In this document: positions 49,490 through 61,215 of the stretch, in pieces | Layout of the letters: each line of letters opens with the position of its first letter | How positions within the stretch are numbered: the stretch's first letter is position 1 | Source of the DNA: Datisca glomerata | Lineage: Eukaryota; Streptophyta; Magnoliopsida; Cucurbitales; Datiscaceae | Length of the DNA stretch: 64,000 nt | Assembly (NCBI GenBank): GCA_003255025.1 | Contig: QANY01008653.1 | Location: 302,054-366,053 of the forward strand | Direction of reading: 5' to 3' | Program-made: the position numbers and the translations under genes | Notes under the pieces: generated by a model | The model's input: only the letters and a program-made list of their open reading frames with translations | Databases searched by the model: none | Told to the model about the DNA's origin: nothing

Positions 49490-50026
49490 GACGACTCAAC
49501 TAGGGAGTGAACTGTTACTAAAACTACAATTATGGCTAGACGTGGATGATCTATCAGGACTTCCTCTTGGATTGATGGTTACACAAGATCACTAGCAGAC
49601 CTGGTGGTCCATGAGACGGACAAAACAACTTCAATGGAGCATCCTACAACCACTATGGTAGTCAGCTACACCAATGATGGATCACACTACAACTATAAAG
49701 GAATTACAATTCTTCAATCGGGATCTACATGGTTCCAATGATAAAATTTGGACAATGTTAGACATCTTACCATGTTCATCCATGGCACTCTCAATGGAAT
49801 TTGCATGCGCCTCCTCTGTTCCATTCTATTCAAAATGACTAGTTGTAAACAAGTTCTGAACAAGCACAAGTCCTCCCAATGCCTGTCATCATCAACGTCG
49901 TCCCAATACTCAAGAAGATTACGAACAATAAAAACATAAGAAAATCATCTAGCTCTGCAAGTACCACTAGTATGTGGGACGCGTAATGACATTTACCGAT
50001 ATTTTGCTAATAAGCACTTGTAGAAG
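49490..50026. other. internal gypsy sequence, no gene
   Basis: Broken frames only. A 63-codon frame at 49748-49939 has no domain I recognise. Confidence 0.4.
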
Positions 50027-50194
50027 ATGCTTCAAGCAGAGAGATTATCCAAGTACAATGAGAAGATTGGAGGTGTAAAGAAATACGTAATGCGTTTTAT
50101 TGATGGTTTGGAACTACATGGATATGACAACTCTATGTCTGACTTCAAAAGAAAAAATGAAGAAAAGCTCGGAACATATCTTAAAATCCAGTAA
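50027..50194 (+). pseudogene. gypsy-like gag fragment
   Basis: A 55-codon open stretch after a TAG. It reads SKYNEKIGGVKKYVMRFIDG and then LELHGYDNSMS, which parallels the KYNEK...EH...IDNLG...MRLREFSKSL segment of the gag remnant at 35685-36164. The basic-acidic tail KRKNEEKLGTYLK diverges. It points the same way as the LTRs. Too short and altered to function; the family call rests on this resemblance. Confidence 0.45.
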
Positions 50195-50326
50195 AAAAAA
50201 TGTGATGAAAGAGAAAAAATTTCACAACTCATGATTTTGTTTTGTTTTATTATGACTATTGTATGATGATTTTGGTTATAAAATAAATTGAAAAAAATTT
50301 ACTTCATATAAAAAAATGCATCCATT

Positions 50327-50575
50327 ATGCAATGGCATCTAAAACGCCATTACATGTGTAGGATTTAAATCCCAAGATGCAATGGCGTCTAAAACGCCAT
50401 TGCATGTGGGGAGGTAAATCCCCCAATGCAAAGGTGTCGAAGACGCCTTTGCATGTGAGGAGGTAAATCTCCCATGCAAAGGCGTCTAGGTGCCTTAACT
50501 CCCATTATGCAATGGCGCCGTAGGTGCTGTTGGAACTTGCATGGGAATTATATCTCACAATGCAATGGCGCGTAG
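50327..50575. repeat. tandem hairpin repeats (ATGCAATGGCGT type)
   Basis: Units of ~50 bp each hold an inverted repeat. At 50377-50405 the arms ATGCAATGGCGT and ACGCCATTGCAT pair perfectly around CTAAA. Similar units lie at 50327-50355, 50426-50454, 50474, 50507 and 50560, separated by a GGTAAATCCC-type linker. In the third unit both arms change together (AATGG to AAAGG, CCATT to CCTTT), keeping the stem. Confidence 0.85.
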
Positions 50576-50809
50576 TATCACAAATGTACGATGTTAATGA
50601 TTAAATCAACTCTAAGAAGTTTTTATTGATTTAATATTATTTTCAAATAATTGTTTATTCAAATATGTTCATTTAATTATTTATTTATTTTCACTAATTA
50701 TTCATTCTCACTAAAAACTATTTGTTTGCGAGGTACACAACATACGACTATGCTATCACATCATATATGCAACTATGTTACCACACCACCCTTGTGACTG
50801 AATTGCTAT

Positions 50810-53800
50810 CACTATTATAAAATGGGGCTTAGATGACAGTAAAAATCCGTCATCAAAATCTTTTAATGACAGGGATGTGATTGTCATCTATCAGGCTGTC
50901 ATCTATCAGACTGTCATCTAAATTTATCTTATAAAAAATCATCATCAAAAGGTATCGCTAAAACACTTTTGATGACGAGAAATTCCCGTCATTAAACGTG
51001 CCGTAAAAATATCTTTAATGACGAGGATTATCCGTCATTATAGGTACCACAAAACACCTTTAATGATGGGTATTGTCCGTTATTATAGTGCCGCCTATAA
51101 TGATGGGCAATCCCTGTCATTAAAGAGTCTTTTTTTTTAAAATCTATCGTGAAAAGGCAAAAACTTGCCTTTCCATGAAAGCCCTTCATCCCCTCAATAT
51201 TGTCATCACTAAACCCTGGATGGCCCGTCGCACTTGATATGAGAAAATGATTTACAAACAAAAATCAACATACCCTCAGAAAGATATATTACAAGCACGT
51301 CTATGGCTAAGGCCACTAAGCCATTTAAACTGAAAGAAGCTTCTTTTGGCAAAGAAATTGTACAGGTTATGACAGACAAATGCTTCCTTTTTTTCTAATA
51401 AGAGTTGCACACTGATGCTTCTACAATAAAGATAAATTATCGAGCTCAACAAAATTGTAAGTAGTAAGATCTCTTTTATGAATGGACTAGTATTCCAAGT
51501 AATTGGATTGACAATTCAAGAGCATCAAAGTAATTGCCCTGTACCTAAAAGATATAGCTCCAACATTGGAATAAAACGTGCACAAACCAACGTACAACAA
51601 AAGTATACGAGATGAAGATAAATAAAACATCAACCACTGGGACCAACTAAAGCAGTTAAACACAAATCGATTTCACATATTAAAGGCCTGCTATTAACAA
51701 TTTTAAACGATCAGAAGTTTGTATGAAGAAAGACAACATTGGTATAGAGCCCACCGCCTTGCCAATCAGTGGGAAGTTAGCACCTATAGGCATGATCTCC
51801 TGCATTCCAGTGTGGACTAAAGGAACAACCATGGGGAGAATGTTCGCATCCAAGACCAACCTACCAGTGAATAAAAAATCACCAATAAATGATGGTGTAT
51901 CACATGTTTTGCAAGTTAGTGTATACCATGTGTCTAAACATTGCAAGTGAACTTAGGACACATTTACAGTAGAATATAACACCCCCCCTAAAAAAGCATT
52001 GAAGATAAATTTCCTCTAACTCAAAAAATTCATCACTTGCAAAACCACCAATGATTATGCATTTAATTGAAGGGGGGAAATGAGATGCATATCTAAAGAC
52101 ATCCAACTTCACCCTAGAGAATAATTGTAAAAAAAATGATAAAGTAGATAGTATAAAGGCACGTCTAGATCCTCACCTTCCAACCCCTCTTTCCGAAGAA
52201 CCCATTATTTTCCCACCATCTCGAGAATGACTACCCTCAGGGAAGATATGAACCTAGCCCCCCACGATTCAACTTTGATATAGCCATGTCCATGCCCTGA
52301 AGCAGTCAAAGAAGTAGGATAAGAACGTAGAAATAAATTATTGTCCAAAATAAGAAACAATAAAAGTGAATAGAAATGCAATACTCATCCAAAGATGTGG
52401 AACTTTTAGAACTTAATATTCTCTTCCCTACATTGATGTCATTCAATTAGACAATAGTAATTGGACATTGTGACAATAAACAATTGACTCCAAAGTCAGC
52501 ATAGACAATAATCAATAGATTCGAGGACAATGAAACTAGAAGGTAACCCAAGAAACTTCTGGCATATAGATAAAATATACTCAATTTGTGACTTGCAAGA
52601 CCACATAAGATAGGGGAGGAATTGGGGAGAGGGAGTTAGTGGCGGCTAAAATTCCTCTCTTGTGTAACAGAAAGAACATGAACAATAAAAAATTACGGGA
52701 TATTTTTTAAAGCATAATTTCATGAATACCTCTCACTTACTAAATGATACTCTACCAAACATTCTAACACACTGCAAATCTCGAGGAACTATATAAAAAT
52801 TGACAATAACAACAATACCTTCTGATAAACACCATCACCACGGGAAACTGACAACACTTTTAGGCTTCTAAAGAGCGTGGTGGTGACAGGATTTTTGAAG
52901 CACCGATCAGATGCACATAATGTCCATCTCAAACTTTTTGCATCAAGAAGAAAATATGGGGGGAGAAGCGATGCTATAGCAAGTGGGTTATCCACAGAAG
53001 CAACATGATTGCTTACCTGAAAGAGAAAGGAGAGAAGCTACAGCTCTACCTTTACCATTACCGAAAACTTTAGATTCAAGCTGCGACAATGAAAGTGCAT
53101 TAAGTTATAAGTCAATTGAAACATCTTGATTAGTTCTAAAAAAATGGAGACATTCGTACTGTAATAAGAGGCTTGTCCGTGGGCCTAAACAACACTGTTT
53201 CATGTTGTTTTTCCAAGCCATATACCTAGAATACCAAATAATAAAAATGCATTGCCTTGAACAATAAGAAAGCATAAAAGAAATTGAACAAAACACTGGT
53301 TCAGACACCACGAATGCACGCACCTGGACACGGTTCAAACCATGCATAAATGCATGGTAAGCATTCCAAAAAACAAGAATAGCTACGGCCTGAAGCATCT
53401 GAAGAATGACTGATTCTTCTCCACCATTGAAATTCTTGCTTACTGCGGCCAAAACGATCCAACATGCAGATTACATAAAAATGTTTCTTGCTCAAACCCA
53501 CCAACACACTTCATATGATGTAAGAATCATATACTACTTCATACTTTAAAGATGTCCTCCACTAAGACATACTTCTATTTAGCCTATATGGCGTTAATCA
53601 GGCATACCAAGCTTGAAGTTCATTTCCCAAAATAATTTAGAATCAACAAATATCATTCTCTCCTAATACATAAAGAAGCACTTGCTTATTCAAAGTTTGG
53701 AGCTAGTAAAAGAAACTTATGCCTTACCAAAAGAGAACAACTCTTCCAAAAGATACCTGACCGGATGGTGGCGTCGATGGCTATCCACAGCCACTCTGGA

Positions 53801-54184
53801 AATGGTCCCTGAGTCGAAGCTTCAAGCAACGAGCCTTGGTCGTCCACAAATCCCGACGTGAGAGAGAGAGAGAGAGAGAAGGAGATGGTCGGTGATGAGG
53901 ATGAAGGGAGAGGGTGATGGCGTCGCAAGTTTGAGAGAAATGAAAAGGTTAGGGTTATTTAGGGGAGTATATATAATGACAATTTTGTAATTAAAAAAAT
54001 TTAATGACAATGAAAAAGAATATGTGTCATATTAGATAATATATTTATGACAGTTAATGTAAAACTTGTCGTGTTAGTCAAACATCAATATTTTTACACT
54101 CTAGAGTTTTTTTTACATGACAGGTTTAAGAGACCTGTCATTAATTCTAATAACATGTTGTCATCTAAAGCCTATTTTGTAGTG
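50810..54184. mobile_element. CACTA (EnSpm/CMC) transposon carrying a captured gene
   Basis: Terminal inverted repeats start with the defining CACTA: left CACTATTATAAAATGGGGCT then TAGATGACA; right (read inward) CACTACAAAATAGGCTTTAG then ATGACA. Subterminal regions repeat TAATGACGGG/CCGTCATTA words in both orientations (50860-51130 and 54000-54160), typical of the class. No transposase was found; instead the interior carries exons of a tafazzin-like gene on the minus strand. The flanking three bases (TAT and GTG) do not match, so the target duplication is lost or mutated. It sits in the internal part of the large gypsy-type element: similar GACTATG-TTACCACA type sequence flanks both sides. 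Confidence 0.85.
51752..53861 (-). pseudogene. captured tafazzin-like acyltransferase gene, 5 exons
   Basis: Five exons lie in order on the minus strand with GT/AG borders. Exon 1 (53861-53757) reads DLWTTKARCLKLRLRDHFQ then, after a frameshift, VAVDSHRRH. Exon 2 (~53452-53324) has LQMLQAVAILVFWNAYHAF and MHGLNRVQV. Exon 3 (53016-52819) is intact and has the acyltransferase motif I NHVASVD, then PLAIASLLPP, LRWTLCASDRCFKNPVT and VSRGDGVYQK. Exon 4 (52296-52177) has GMDMAISKLNRGG and, in a shifted frame, IFPEGSHSRDGGKIMGSS. Exon 5 (51860-~51752) has LVLDANILPMVVPLVHTGMQ and EIMPIGANFPLIGK. These are landmarks of plant tafazzin, the mitochondrial monolysocardiolipin acyltransferase that remodels cardiolipin. 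The C-terminal exons are missing. A one-base gain in the G run of exon 4 and a stop replacing an expected tryptophan, plus the exon 1 shift, make it non-functional. Confidence 0.9.
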
Positions 54185-55054
54185 GTGCATAGTACACCTA
54201 TGGTTGCCCTGCCATAACATGACTGCTACTACATTGTCATAGCATAACTGTAACTATGTTGTCACAACACACTTGCCATTGCGCTGTCGTCGCATACCAG
54301 TCACTCTGCTCCCATAGTACATGCACGACAAAGCCTCATATAATACACTCGTAAGGGAACCTTGTGCAACTCACCTACGATGCATTTATCATACATCAAG
54401 ACGATGCCTTATGATGTAATCTACAAAGATACCTCATGTGAGTCCTTACAAGGATGCCTCATGGTGATATTTACGGTGTACACTATGACGGTACCTCCCA
54501 CGAAGTGTGGGGTGCACGCCCTCACGCTTGTACATTTATTATGCCAATATACTTTCACACTAGTACATTCATGACCAGCAAGCACACTTCAAGTCAGTAG
54601 TCAGCAAGCTCTCCCGCTAGCACACCCATATCAATGACATCTCTCACGACCGATGGTTCAAAATACCATACCATTATATGGAAATTTCCATGCGAAAATG
54701 GTTCATGATGACACATGTAATTCCAACCAAACATTGGGGTTAGTCCTGACATGTGCATAAATGACTTTCATCTACCATGATAAGTTTTTATGTAAAGAGA
54801 AAGTGTGAGCATCCTTTAATTGGGAAGAGAACCACAAGGGTTGAATGATGATTTAGCAACCTACTGTAGCAATTAAATGATAAAGTTATGGACTATGTAG
54901 GCAATAATGAATATAAGTGGTTGCACAGTATATGGGTACCGTTGTGCACGCTGTTACAGCTAAACATACCTTTGATCACCCATTTTATTTAGAAACTTGA
55001 CGGCTTATGAAAAGTTATGCTTATAAAAAAAATAATAAACATATGTGTCACTGG
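54185..55054. other. internal gypsy sequence, no gene
   Basis: Continuation of the host element after the CACTA insert, rich in CTATG, GTCACA and CACACTTG-type words also seen just before the insert at 50735-50800. No coding frame of substance. Confidence 0.45.
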
Positions 55055-55400
55055 TTGATTCAGACTGGAGGTATCTAAGTTCTAAGTGTGTCTGTCACAT
55101 GTCGCTTAGAATAATTATTTCACTCCACTAGGTACACCTATGGTAACAATAAACTATCATGATGTGTAGATTAGGACTGGACGTATCTCACTTCTAAGAG
55201 CATCTTTCACAGGCTGCTTAAAATGATTATCTGACTTCGCCAGTTACATCCGTGGAAACCATAAATTATCTCAAAGTTTATGCTGAAATTGGAAGTATCT
55301 CAACTATCTCTCTAAGTTCTCCCGAGGTAACGATAAAATTATCACCAAGGTATGACTCAAGCCTGAACTATCACTCTGGGTGCTTCTTAGGAGAGGAGAA
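55055..55400. repeat. ~112-bp tandem repeat, three degenerate units
   Basis: GACTGGAGGTATCTAAGTTC at 55063, GACTGGACGTATCTCACTTC at 55175 and a weaker third at ~55288 are spaced ~112 bp; CATCTTTCACAGGCTGCTTA versus TGTCTGTCACATGTCGCTTA follows in the first two. Confidence 0.75.
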
Positions 55401-55622
55401 TGTGCACACACAAAATATTGTACTCAAGATAATTGTTCATAAAATAGCAAAAGATGATCAATTACATGGCAAAAATTCAAGAAGACTACAAAAAATTTGA
55501 AAAAGTAGAGATAAAACAATCAAGTAACATCATAATTAATCAAGTTGATTCCGTCAGAATGCTTATTGTATGTCATCATTTTCGGAACATGCAACGTCTA
55601 ATCACTTATGAAATGTATATCT

Positions 55623-57487
55623 TGTTGGAATATATCTATAAAGTAGCGTATAATAACTATTTATTTGTATTTAGTTATTTCTCAAACATTTCTATTACTG
55701 AATTTTTTATGAATAAATTGAAAGTTTTATTTTAAATTAAAATGTATTTATAAATTACTCAATCATTGGAACTATTGTTAATGAAAGAAGAGTGAAGACA
55801 TAAGCATCTCCAGACGAACTCTTCTGAAATAGTTCAGAACGATATCCGCAGTCTTAGTATCGACTGGGCAATCGAATCCAATTATGACTGTTAGGTGGAA
55901 CCGTTGGATGTCAGTCTTGGGGCATAGGAGTGGAGACTCAAATGGTTAACCTAGACATGTTATGAACATGTTGAATAGACTGGTAACAAATTAGTTTAGA
56001 GCCTAAAACTGTGTGCCTAGCTCCAAATCTAATTGTTACACCTTAAGCGTAGTTTCATAATTACCTTAATCATGAGGTGAATACGTAACTTGACTTCATT
56101 ACTTGCAATCTTTGATATGTAAAATGAGTGAGTTTCAAATGGCGGGCAATTCCTCGGCTGTTGGAATTATAATTTAATTAAGTAGGAGTTGCGTGATTCA
56201 CAGATATGAAAATTTATGGTTGGATCGCGAAAGCAACAATATCAACTTATGCTTTATTGATGAGTATGTGAATAAATTAACTTGGCCAAGTATTGATTAA
56301 ATGAGTCATTGAATAAGACTTGTGAATTGTACGAGACAATTCACTATAATGTTTTTCTTATTCACAGTCAATAAATGAGTTAAGGAAATAATAAAAGAGG
56401 GGTAAAATGATAATTTTATATTCTTCTCTTGTTACTGATATTCACGATGGGTATTATATTAAAATATTTTACGGACCATAAAAATAAATAGAGTTTATTT
56501 ACACTAACAGAAAATGTAGCGCGCATGAATCGATTGACTCGGCATCGAACCTTCCGTGCAGTCGTACGATATCAGGATCAAATAAGTCAGGAATTTATGG
56601 AGATAAATTCACCGGGTATTTGAATCCTAAGCTTTGAGAACAAGAATAGAAACATGAACTAAGTTGGACTAAAATGTGTTTTAGTGCCAAAGCATATATC
56701 ATACACCTATATGTGATAGGTGATGTCACTTGGGTTAGTTAAGTGTAATTGTTGAATTGTAATAATTATTTATTATTTTCTAATTATTAGATAATTAGTT
56801 AAATAAAATAAATTAATTGATAATGATCAATTATATTTATCAATTAATTGATAATTTTCGGCAATAATAGATAACTAGGAGAATTTTTGGAAATGTTTAT
56901 AATATATAGGTATATTTATAAATACAAAAATTATCTTTTGATAAATATTTAATTACAATTTGATTGCAACAAGATAATGAGGATAAGATACAGTTGTTGT
57001 TATCCACACACAAAAGGAAGAGAAAAATGTTTTCTCCTCTCACTACTGTTGTCGCCCAAATTAATCTGAAGAATGGAAGATTTGATTTTTATTCTTCAAT
57101 TATTTTGAGAGACCACACTCAAATTCTTATGTAAAATTCTTCTGAGATATATTTCTAAAATTAACGAGTGGTTGTTGATTGACTAATTTACAAATCGTTC
57201 GTGAAAGATCAAGTTTGAGATTTTGATCTTAAAACTTGAAGAACACGAAGAACGTTCGAGAGAGTTCCACCAGTTCAGAAATACCCCGATACATAGTAAA
57301 TGTGAAAAATCATTTTTCCTTAATCTATTCGTTTTAATATCTTATATGCATGATCAAACTAAAATTGAGTTTAAATTATTTAATATGATTAAATAAGCTA
57401 AAGTGAAAAAAAAATTATATTTCGTCCATGAACTGTTCGTGGTTCAAATCTAATTTTCTTTAATTTTAAAACCGACCGATCCCAACA
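55623..57487 (+). repeat. copia B 5' LTR
   Basis: Starts TGTTGGAATATATC and ends CCCAACA, the short terminal inverted repeat TGTTGG...CCAACA of plant copia LTRs, immediately followed by the primer site. Length 1865 bp, long for the class and in line with the long 3' LTR of element A. No second copy in the window. Confidence 0.85.
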
Positions 57488-57488
57488 A

Positions 57489-57500
57489 TGGGTATCAGAG
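57489..57500 (+). promoter_or_regulatory. primer binding site of copia B
   Basis: TGGGTATCAGAG matches the initiator tRNA-Met primer site with one extra G. Confidence 0.8.
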
Positions 57501-59189
57501 TGTAGGTTTAAGATTATGCATATAGATAATTAAAATGAACGTATCATGAATTTTATGGATATTGGCATATATTTGTATTGTAGTTTTGAATATGTTTTGT
57601 GATTGGATCCCGAACTATTGGCTCTAGGCGTTTTTAATTTAGAATTGATGTACGCCGAATTTGAGGCATAAGAATTTATGTAATTTAATTATTGCAATTG
57701 TTGTAAATTTCAAATTCATTGTAAATTCATCATCGCCTCGAAATCATCGCTGAAAATCGCTCGAAACCGCCGCCGAGAAGTCGCCGGATAGCCACCGAGA
57801 AGTCGTCGAGAATGCTACTGTTCACACCGGTACTACTCATTGATGGTACTGTTCACGCCGGTGGTGATCACGGTGGTATTGTTCACCGTTGGTCGCCGTT
57901 GGCCGCTGCTGCCATGTGTTGTCCCTTACATAGTAGAGTCGTAATTGAGTTAGGAAACCTACAAGTTTTGAAAATCCATGGTTTTAGGAAATCTAGGGTT
58001 TTTGAAATTCAAATTTTGAAATATGATTTCAAAATTAATTTTAGTCCTTTATTTAATTTGGTAAATTTTTCAACACTTGTACAAATTGTCATTTTTTTTA
58101 AAATTGTTTTAAAAATAATCAATTTACTAATTACTTGGTAATTTGTTTATCAAAGGAAAAATAAGTTAGAAAATTCATATTTTAAATTGAAAATTATTTT
58201 TTAAAAATTAGACTAATATTTTGTAAAGTGTTATAAAATGGTGGGACAACATGGAGACGAAGGAGCAAATTGCGGACGCAATAGAGATTAGTTTATAAAT
58301 TAATTTATAATTTATTTATTATGTTTTTATGGGTTGTAATTAGAAATAAGCCAATATGGAGATTAAATTTAAATGTATGATTTAATTTTAATCACGCATC
58401 ATCATATTGGATGCCATATAGATTAGGGATATGACAATATCATATTGTCAATTAGTATGTACATGCATCATTGTAGATTAATTGATAATGGTTATTATTT
58501 AATTACAATATGAAATTTATAATGGTTATGATTTTAAATTGGGATTTAAAATTATTAAATGATTTATAAATTTCATCACGTTTATTAAATTAATAAATTT
58601 ATGTTTTTTGAAAAACAACCAAAAATCTAATTTTTTTCAAAAACTAAGTGGTAGGGTTGTTTACGTTGAAACGCTTCCAAGGTCTCCAACGCAAACTTGA
58701 TCATGTCACGAGGAAGGGTTAGAGCCACCCATAGCGGTCCTCACTTAAATGTGGTGTAGCTTTGAAAAATCATGTTACTTCAAAAGCTAAGACTTCTAAA
58801 GGGAGTGGTGGGACAGGGCCGTCCTATTGACGAACTGTTAGTCCATAGCAACTTTTAAGAGTAGATGCATTGGTTAAACACTTAGACTGAAGCACATTGA
58901 AATCTCCCATAGGGGCTAGTCAATGGGGCCAAGGCGACCAAAATTATTGGTGATTGATTAAGCTAGATGTGGAGACATTTGAGCGTTAACCAAATGAGAG
59001 GAGTCTCGATGCGACAGGGGATAGTCTGGACTTCATCCTTCAGTGAGACATGCTATCATTTTTTATTGTAAAATCATGGAGGGAATATTTTTAATAGATT
59101 TTAAAATATTTAGTAGTTTCATCATGCATCATACTTTTCTAAACATTTGAGCATTTATTACACTGCTTTATTTATTCTTTTCAGTAATC
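57501..59189 (+). other. copia B long leader, intron-like
   Basis: No coding similarity. A GT at 57650 (GATGTACGCC) aligns with the donor-like GTAAGCC of element A, both followed by a GGCGTAAGAATTT/GGCATAAGAATTT word. The T-rich TATTCTTTTCAG ending at 59184 stands five bases before the gag ATG. The 109-codon frame at 57812-58141 has no domain. Confidence 0.45.
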
Positions 59190-60000
59190 ATGTTGTTATC
59201 CCCTCTCTCAACTATTCTTAACGCGAACAAATTCAATGATGAATATTATGTGGATTGGAAATGAAATCTCGATATCGTGTTGATAATAGAAAAGCACAAA
59301 TTCGTTCTCACTACCCATTGTGCTATTGAGCCTATTGTTGAATCGACTCAAGAGGAAAATAATGTTTTTGCTTCTTGGTTGCGTTCTGATGAGATTGCCA
59401 GATGTTACATCTTGTCATCTATGAGCAATGTGTTGCAACAGCAACATCAGAACTTTGATACCGCCGCTGATATGATGTTAAACATCACTGAAATGTTTGT
59501 GGATTAGGCTCGTCAAGCCAGACACACAGTTGTGCAAAACTCATGAACTGCGAGATAGAACCTGGAACTCCCGTCAGAGAACATATGATGTTGATCATAA
59601 GTTATCTGAACGAGATGGAGATCATGGGCGCTTAGGAGGAAATCTAGAGAGGCTAACTTTTCCTTTACCTTTGAGAACTTCAAGCTTAATTATTCGATGA
59701 ATAAACTAAACTACTCACTCCTGAGTTCATGAAGGAGCTGCAAGCTGTTGAGACCCTGTTTCTGACGGGCAAGAGGAAATCTAGAGAGGCTAACTTTACT
59801 AAAAGTTGGCCTTCCACCTCTAGCTCTAAGAAGAACCAGAGAAGGGGTCCAAGAAAAGAAAAGAAGCAGAAGATGAGAGCAACCAAAGACAAGAGCACCG
59901 CAAGAGTAGACAAGTCGAAAAACAAGTGTCATCATTATGGAGCTGTTGTTCATTGAAAACGTAATTGTCCAGAGTATCGTAGAGGGTTGAGATCCAAAGG
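59190..60000 (+). pseudogene. copia B gag
   Basis: The ATG-led frame reads LSTILNANKFNDEYYVDWK then a stop, then a shifted continuation HKFVLTTHCAIEP, FASWLRSDEIARCYILSSM and FDTAADMMLNITEMFV. Between 59500 and 59780 the words GAGGAAATCTAGAGAGGCTAACTTT occur twice, 130 bp apart, an internal duplication. The zinc knuckle near 59925 reads CHHYGAVVH, a stop, then KRNC: the expected W is a stop codon. Dead copy. Confidence 0.8.
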
Positions 60001-61215
60001 TATAGTAATGGTTAATGAGGCCTGTTATGCAGTTGACTCTACCTTTTCTTGGATTGTAGAATATGCGGCTACTAACCAGGTTCAGGAAAATCAGATGGCT
60101 TGATGAGGGCGAGTTCACCTTCCACTAGGGGAACAAAGCACTAGTATCAATCGCATCAGTGAGAAATTTTTAAATTATGTTTTGACAAATATTTTATTAT
60201 TTTATATGATGGTTATTATCTCCCGAGTTTTAGGAAGAATTTGATTTCTATTGGTGCACTAATTGAGTAAGGATTTGATCTAAAATTCATTGATAAAGAT
60301 ATTGGTATTTTTAGAAATGAATGCTTAATTACTATCGCACGAATGATTAATAATTTGTATCACGTAAAAACCTGTAGTACCCATGATTTGTGACACTAAA
60401 GCGAATATTAATTCACATAGGGATAGTAAAAGGTTAAAATATGACTCAACCGATCTAACCTATCTGTGGCACTTACGTCTGGAACATATTAGCCTAGACA
60501 AGATTAAAAGACTTGTGAAGGATGGTCCTTTGTAATCTTTAAGTGTGGGTTCACTACCCACATGTGAATCCTGTATAGAAGTAAAAATGACCAAGAGACA
60601 TTTTTCCTCAAAAGATGAAAGAGCCACTCAATGTTTTGAACTCATACATAGTGATGTACGTGGGCCATTGAATATCCAAGCAAGAGGAGGTTATGAACAC
60701 CTCGTAACATTCACTGACGACTACTCTCATTTTGTTCATGTTTATCTAATGTATCAAAAGTCTAAAAACTTTGAAAAGTTCAAAGAATATAATGCCTTGG
60801 TTGAAAAGCAATTAGAAAAATAAATAAAAATACTACGATCTGATCGTGGTGGAGAGTATTTGCTAGGAGAGTTCGAGGACTTTCTTAAGGAAGAAGGTAT
60901 TCTTTCTCAGTTTACAGCACATAATACGTCACAGCAAAATTGTGTGTCAGGGAGAAGAAATCGAACTCTGATGGATATGGTTAGATCCATGATGAGTTAC
61001 TCATCCCTCCTAGATTCATTATAGGGATATGCCTTACTAATAGTGGCATATATTCTGAACCAAGTTCTGTCAAAGACGGTGATTGGTACATCCATATGAA
61101 AGATGGTATGGAAGAAAGTCATTCGTTCACCACTTTAGAATATGGAGTTGCCCAACACATGTTCTATGACCGAAGACAGGTAAGTTAGTCAGTCGTTCAG
61201 AATTGTGCGTGTAAG
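60001..61215 (+). pseudogene. copia B pol, protease and integrase only
   Basis: At the protease site the sequence reads WIVEYAATNQV where an active copy has a D-S/T-G-A-T, so both catalytic residues are altered. The gag-pre-integrase HLRLEHISLDKIKRL is near 60470. The integrase core is the best preserved: zinc-finger-like CESCIEVKMTKRHF, then first acidic D in HSDV, second in FTDDYSHFVHVYLM, and RSDRGGEY leading to the glutamate region. Stops occur after VEKQLEK and elsewhere. It ends before reverse transcriptase. Confidence 0.85.

Larger units (their letters stand above)
55623..61215 (+). mobile_element. Ty1-copia retrotransposon B, 3'-truncated
   Basis: A complete 5' LTR, primer site, ~1.7-kb leader, gag and the first half of pol (protease remnant, integrase) are present. 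After the integrase C-terminal segment (HFRIWSCPTHVL, then GKLVSRSELCV) similarity stops at ~61215 and no reverse transcriptase, RNase H or 3' LTR follows. It lies inside the large gypsy-type element. Lineage and layout resemble copia A. Confidence 0.85.

Noticed and set aside
51028..51261. 77-codon minus-strand frame in the CACTA element as another captured exon
   Set aside because: No recognisable family and it overlaps subterminal repeats; not part of the tafazzin order.
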